A stretch of DNA of 64,000 nt, from the NCBI RefSeq assembly GCF_949987535.1, contig NC_080069.1:42583269-42647268 (forward strand), given 5' to 3'. Below the pieces are notes generated by a model. That model did no database searches and had not been told where the DNA came from. It was given only the letters and a program-made list of their open reading frames with translations. Source of the DNA: Balaenoptera acutorostrata (Eukaryota; Chordata; Mammalia; Artiodactyla; Balaenopteridae). Of this stretch, positions 59,649-64,000 are shown piece after piece; the stretch's first letter is position 1; each line of letters begins with the position of its first letter. The translations under genes and the position numbers were made by a program.

Positions 59649-61492
59649 GCCTCTAATTATTCAAGTGAAAGGAAGAGTCACATGTCTCTCACTTTAAATC
59701 AAAAGCTAGAAATGATTAAGCTTAAGGAGGAAGGCATGCCTAGAGCTGAGAGAGGCCCCAAGCTAGGCCTCTTGAGTCAAATAGCCAAGTTGTGAATACA
59801 AAGGAAAAGTTCTTGAAGGAAACTAAAAGGGCTATTCCAGTGAACACACAAATGATAAGAAAGCTTAACAGCCTTATGGCTGATGTGGAGAAAGTTTTGG
59901 CAGCCTGGATAGAAGATCTAACCAGCCACAACATATTCTTAAGCCAAAACCTAATCCAGAGCAAGGCTCTAACTCACTTCAATTCTATGAAGGCTGAGAG
60001 AAGTGAGGAAGCTGCAGAAGAAATGTTAGAACCTACAGAGGTTGGTTGATGAGGTTTGAGGAAAAAAGCCATCTCCATAACAGAATAGTGCAAGGTGAAG
60101 TAGAAAGTGCTGATGTAGAAGCTGCAGTAAGTTGTCCAGAAGATCCTAGCTGAGAAAATATATGAAAGTGGCTAAATAATAGCTTTCCAATGTAGACAAA
60201 ACAGCCTTCTATTGGAAGAAGATGCCATCTAGGACGTTCATAGCTAGAAAGAAGTCAGTCTGACTTTAAACCTTCAAAGGACAGGCTGACTCTCTTGTTA
60301 GGGGCTAATGCAGCTGGTGACTTTTAAGTTGAAGCCAGTACTCATTTACCATTCCAAAAATCTTAGGGCCCTTAATAATTATGCTTAATCTACTCTGCTT
60401 GTACTCTATCAATGAAACAACAAAGCCTGGATGACAGCACACTTGCTTACAACATGGTTTACTGAATATTTTCAGTCCACTGTTGAGATCTATTGCTCAG
60501 AAAAAAAGATTCCTTTCAAAATTTTACTGCTCAGGGGCTTCCCTGGCGGTGCAGTGGTTAAGAATCTGCCTGCCAATGCAGGGCACACGGGTTCGAGCCC
60601 CGGTCTGGGAAGATCCCACATGCCACGAAGCGACTAAGCCCATGAGCCACAACTACTGAGCCTGCGCGTCTGGAGCCTGTGCTCCGCAACGGGAGAGGCC
60701 GCGACGGTGAGAGGCCCGCGCACCGCGATGAAGAGTGGCCCCCGCTCGCCGCAACTGGAGAAAACCCTCGCACAGAAATGAAGACCCAACACAGCCAAAA
60801 ATAAATATAAATAAATAAATTTAAAAAAAAATTTTACTGCTCATTGACAATGCACCTGGTCACCCAAGAATTCTCATGGAGATGTACAGTGGGATCAATG
60901 TTGTTTTCATGCCTGCTAACAAAACATCCATTCTGCAGCCAGTGGATCAAGAAGTAATTTTGATTTTCAAGTCTTATTTAAGAAATACATTTCATAAGGC
61001 TACACCTGCCATAGATAGTGTGATTCCTCTGATGGATCTGGGCAAAGTAAATTGAAAACCCTCTGAAAACGATTCACCATTATAGATGCCATCAGGGACA
61101 TTCGTGATCTGTAGGAAGAGGTCAAAATATCAACATTAACAGGAGTTTGGAAGAAGCTGATTCCAGCCCTCATGGATGACTTTGAGGGGTTCAAGACTTC
61201 AGTGAAGGAAGTAACTGCAGATGTGGCGGAAATAGCAAGAGAACTAGAATTAGAAGTGGAGCCTGAAGACGTGCCTGAATTGCTTCAATCTCATGATAAA
61301 ACTTTAATGGATGAGGAGGTGCTTCTAATGAACGAGCAAAGAAAGTGGTTTCTTGAGATGGAATTTACTCCTGGTGAAGATGCTATGAGGACTGTTGAAA
61401 TGACAACAAAGTATTTAGAATATTACATAAACTTAGTTGATAAAGTAACGGGAGAGTTTAAGATTCACTCCAGTTTTGAAAGAAGTGGGTAA
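59649..61492 (+). pseudogene. Tigger1 transposase pseudogene (pogo/TIGD type)
   Basis: N-terminal helix-turn-helix DNA-binding region is recognisable around 59680-60050 (open stretch 59792-60049). The DDE catalytic core is broken by stops, frameshifts and the CHR SINE at 60534. The last 106 codons (61172-61492, [13 protein letters not shown] to the end) remain open. In this family the enzyme performs cut-and-paste transposition at TA sites; this copy is dead. Confidence 0.8.
60534..60827 (+). mobile_element. CHR-type SINE inside Tigger1
   Basis: 'ggggcttccctggcggtgca' head with a B-box-like 'gggttcgagcc', CpG-rich body and an A-rich tail. It is flanked by the 16-bp repeat 'aaaattttactgctca' at 60518-60533 and 60828-60843. 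It retains many CpGs, suggesting that it is younger than the SINE at 593. Confidence 0.93.
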
Positions 61493-63733
61493 AATGCTAT
61501 CAAACAGCATTACATGCTACAGAGAGATTGTTTGTGAAGAGTCAATCGATGTGCAAACTTCATTGTTGTCTTATTTTAAGAAATTGCCACAGACACCCCA
61601 ACCTTCTGCAACCACCATCCTGATCAGTCAGTGATCAACACTGGGGCAAGACCCTCCACCAGCAAAAAGATTACAACTAGCTAAAGGCTCAGATGATGGT
61701 TAGCATTTTTAGCAATAAAGTATTTTTTAATTAAGGTAGGAACATTTTTTAGACATAATGCTATCACACTTAATAGACTACACTATAGTGTAAACATAAC
61801 TTTTATATGCTCTGGGAAACCCCAAAATTCATGACTCACTTTACTGCAATATTTGCTTTATTGTGGTTCTCTGGAACTGAACCTGCAATATCTCTGAGGT
61901 ATGCCTGTATTTGACAAAATCCAACATCTTTTCATGATAGAAACAGCCAACAAACTAGGAAAATATAGAAACTTCTTCAGCTTTGTCAAGAGCATCTTGT
62001 CAAGAAAAACCTATGGTTATCATCATGCTTAATGGGCAAAAACTGAAAACTTTCCCCCAAAGATCAGGAAAATGTCTTCTCTTACCATTCCTTTTCAACA
62101 TTGCATTGGAGGTTTTACCCTGGGCAATTAAACATGGAAATAAAATAATAAGCATACAAATTGGAAAGTAAGAATTAAAACTATCTCTATTCTCAGATGA
62201 CATGATCTTGTAAAATCTACAGATTTCACAAATGATTAGAGCTAACAAATGAGTTCAACAAGGTTGCAGGATACAAATTCAATACACAAAAATCAATTGT
62301 ATTTCTATAATCTAGCAATGAACAATCAAAAAATGAAATTAAGGAAACAATTCTATTTACAATAGCATCACAAACAATAAAATACTCAGTGATTAATTTA
62401 ACAAAATAAGTGCAACACTTGTACACCGTAACAACAAAATATCATTGAAAGAAATTAAAGAAGACCTAACTATATGGAAATATGTCCCATATTCATGGAT
62501 TAGAAGATTCAGTAATATTAAGATGGCAATACTCACCCAAATGATTTCCAGATTGGAGGCAATCCTTATCGAAATCCCAGCTATCTGTTTTGCAGAAATT
62601 GGCAAGTTGGTCCTAAAATTTCATATGAAAATGCAAGGCACCCAGAATAGCCAAAACAATCTCAAAAAAGAAGAACAAAGTTGGAGGACTCACACTTCTG
62701 GATTTCAAAAATTAATACATAGCTACAGTACTCAAGGCAGTATGGAACTGGCATAAGGATAGATAGGTTGATCCATGAAATATAATTGAGACTCCAGAGA
62801 TAAACCCATACGTTTATGGACAATTGATTTTTGACAAGGGTACCAAGACAATTAAAAGGGGAAAGAACAGCCTTTACGCCAAAAGGACAACTGGATAGCC
62901 ACACAGAAAATAATGAAGTTGTACCTATTCCTCACACCAAATTAAAAAATTAACTCAAAATGGATCAAAGGTCTAAATGTAAGAGCTCTTAAAAGAAAAC
63001 ATAGGAATAAAATTCAGTAATCTTAAATTAGGCAATGGTTTTAAAATATGACAATGAAAGCACTATCAAAATAAAAAATGGAGTTCATCAAAATTAAACA
63101 CTTCTGTGCTTCAAAGGACCCCATAAAGAAAGTGAAAAAGACAACCCAGAGAATGGGAGAAAATATTTTTAAATCATACATCTGTTAAGAGTCTAGTATC
63201 TAAAATAAAGAAATGTTACAATTCAGTAAAAACAAAAATAACCCAGTTTTAAAATGAGTAACCGATATGAATAGATATTTCTCCAAAGAAGACATACAAA
63301 TGTCCACTAAGCACATGAAAGGATGCTTCACATCATTAGTCTTTAGGGAAATGCAAATCAAAAGCTCAATGAAATACCACTTCATACATGCTAGGATGGC
63401 TAAAAAAGAAAAGATGGTGAGGATATGGAGAAATTGAAACTCTCATGCATTGCTGAAGTACAGCTGCTCTGAAAAATAGTCTGGCAGTTCCTTAAAAAGT
63501 TAAACACAGAATTACCATATAACCCAGCAATTCCACTCCTAGGTATATACCCAAGAAAATTGAAAACATATGTTCACATGAAAATATTTGAACTTGAATG
63601 TTTGTGACATTATCCAAAATAGCACAAAACGCGGAAACTACCCAAATGTTCATCAACTAATGAATGGATAAATAAAATGTGGTATAGTCATAGAATGTAA
63701 TATCATTCAGCCATGGAAAAAATGAGGTACTGA

Positions 63734-64000
63734 TGAGACAGGCTGAGACCTGGGGCGCTTTGCTGCAAGTGTTTGCACCTGGACAAACGTCTCCTTGAGC
63801 AACAGAATACAAAGAAACTATAAGAGGCTAAAAATAAATGCTTGCACACACAGTTGGGGTGAATTATGAACAAGACACAAAAACCCAACTGCCACTTCTG
63901 AGGTGTCAGGAGCAGAAGCAGGGTACTGTGAATGCCCCCTGCACACACCACCACCAAAGGGGTGGGCAAACCACCCCTCTGGCCTGACCCCTGGACCCGC
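63734..64000 (+). mobile_element. Endogenous retroviral LTR, partial (runs off the window)
   Basis: Starts 'tgagacaggctgagacctgg' and follows, base block by base block, the reverse complement of the solo LTR at 5570-5075 ('ctttgctgcaagtgtttgca', 'gcaacagaatacaaagaaac', 'aacccaactgccacttctga'). It truncates the ancient L1. Whether it is a solo LTR or the 5' LTR of a longer provirus cannot be seen here. Confidence 0.82.

Larger units (their letters stand above)
59208..61907 (+). mobile_element. Tigger1 DNA transposon, near full length
   Basis: Left end 'caggcatgcctcattttatt' and right end 'ctctgaggtatgcctg' are inverted repeats of the Tigger1 type. The element is flanked by the TA dinucleotide duplication typical of Tc1/mariner-pogo elements (59206-59207, 61908-61909). 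About 2.7 kb, including a nested SINE. It sits inside the ancient L1 ORF2, whose sequence resumes exactly after the TA. Confidence 0.9.
49486..63733 (+). mobile_element. Ancient L1 host element, in three pieces
   Basis: Piece 1 (49486-51308): 5' UTR end, ORF1 remnant (about 49860-50561) and inter-ORF region with a deletion removing most of the endonuclease. Piece 2 (58316-59205): ORF2 linker and early RT. Piece 3 (61910-63733): RT core to C-terminus. The reading frame of ORF2 is continuous in alignment across both gaps: 'acttatgggatg|caataaaagc' and 'gagaaagta|tttgacaaaatc'. The interruptions are therefore insertions, not separate L1s. It is truncated at 63733 by an LTR. All frames are broken. 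Confidence 0.85.

Overview
The window is mammalian nuclear DNA, almost certainly from a cetacean or a close cetartiodactyl relative. The evidence is tRNA-derived CHR-type SINEs that begin with a 'ggcttccctggtgg' head (593, 60534 and, as related types, 33894 and 37677), a cetartiodactyl-type L1 family with a recognisable 3' end, MIR SINEs, a Tigger1 DNA transposon, and no Bov-B or bovine-specific repeats that I could see. There are no bacterial-type operons, rRNA genes or CRISPR arrays. Most open frames longer than 60 codons are parts of L1 elements, or antisense shadows of them.

The only gene I can name is FRMD3 (protein 4.1O), on the + strand. Its terminal coding exon is at 25726-26324: acidic linker, transmembrane segment, conserved C-terminal tail and stop. 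It follows a strong 3' splice site. Upstream, 1-25725 behaves as the last intron, heavily filled with L1. Near 1498-1624 lies a non-repetitive, fairly GC-rich stretch with a strong-context ATG, a 42-codon open frame and a good 5' splice site whose phase matches the terminal exon. It is a candidate alternative first exon for a short, FERM-less, membrane-anchored isoform. Downstream of 26324 are the 3' UTR with several poly(A) signals and then intergenic DNA.

Repeat layout: 1-16 kb has MIRs, ancient L1 pieces, a solo LTR (5075-5570) with perfect 4-bp flanking repeats, and a 5'-inverted L1 (15201-15801). 16.0-24.7 kb is one nearly full-length ancient L1 on the minus strand, carrying two younger L1 insertions. 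30-35 kb holds an LTR-like sequence, an exon-like minus-strand block with a transmembrane segment, a SINE-split MIR and a hAT transposase remnant. 35.8-39.1 kb is an old plus-strand L1; 39.5-45.8 kb is a near-full-length cetartiodactyl L1; 45.9-47.6 kb is old minus-strand L1. 49.5-63.7 kb is one ancient L1 broken by three independent insertions.

The most interesting structure is 51324-58300. A near-full-length L1 with intact ORF1 is followed by about 1.15 kb of non-L1 DNA, including a six-copy 82/70-bp minisatellite, then AATAAA and a pure A tail. The whole is flanked by a perfect 15-bp target-site duplication lying in the reading frame of the older L1 that it interrupts. This is the signature of an L1-mediated 3' transduction. 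Further along the same host L1 sit a Tigger1 transposon (itself split by a CHR SINE) and an LTR, giving a well ordered nested-insertion record.
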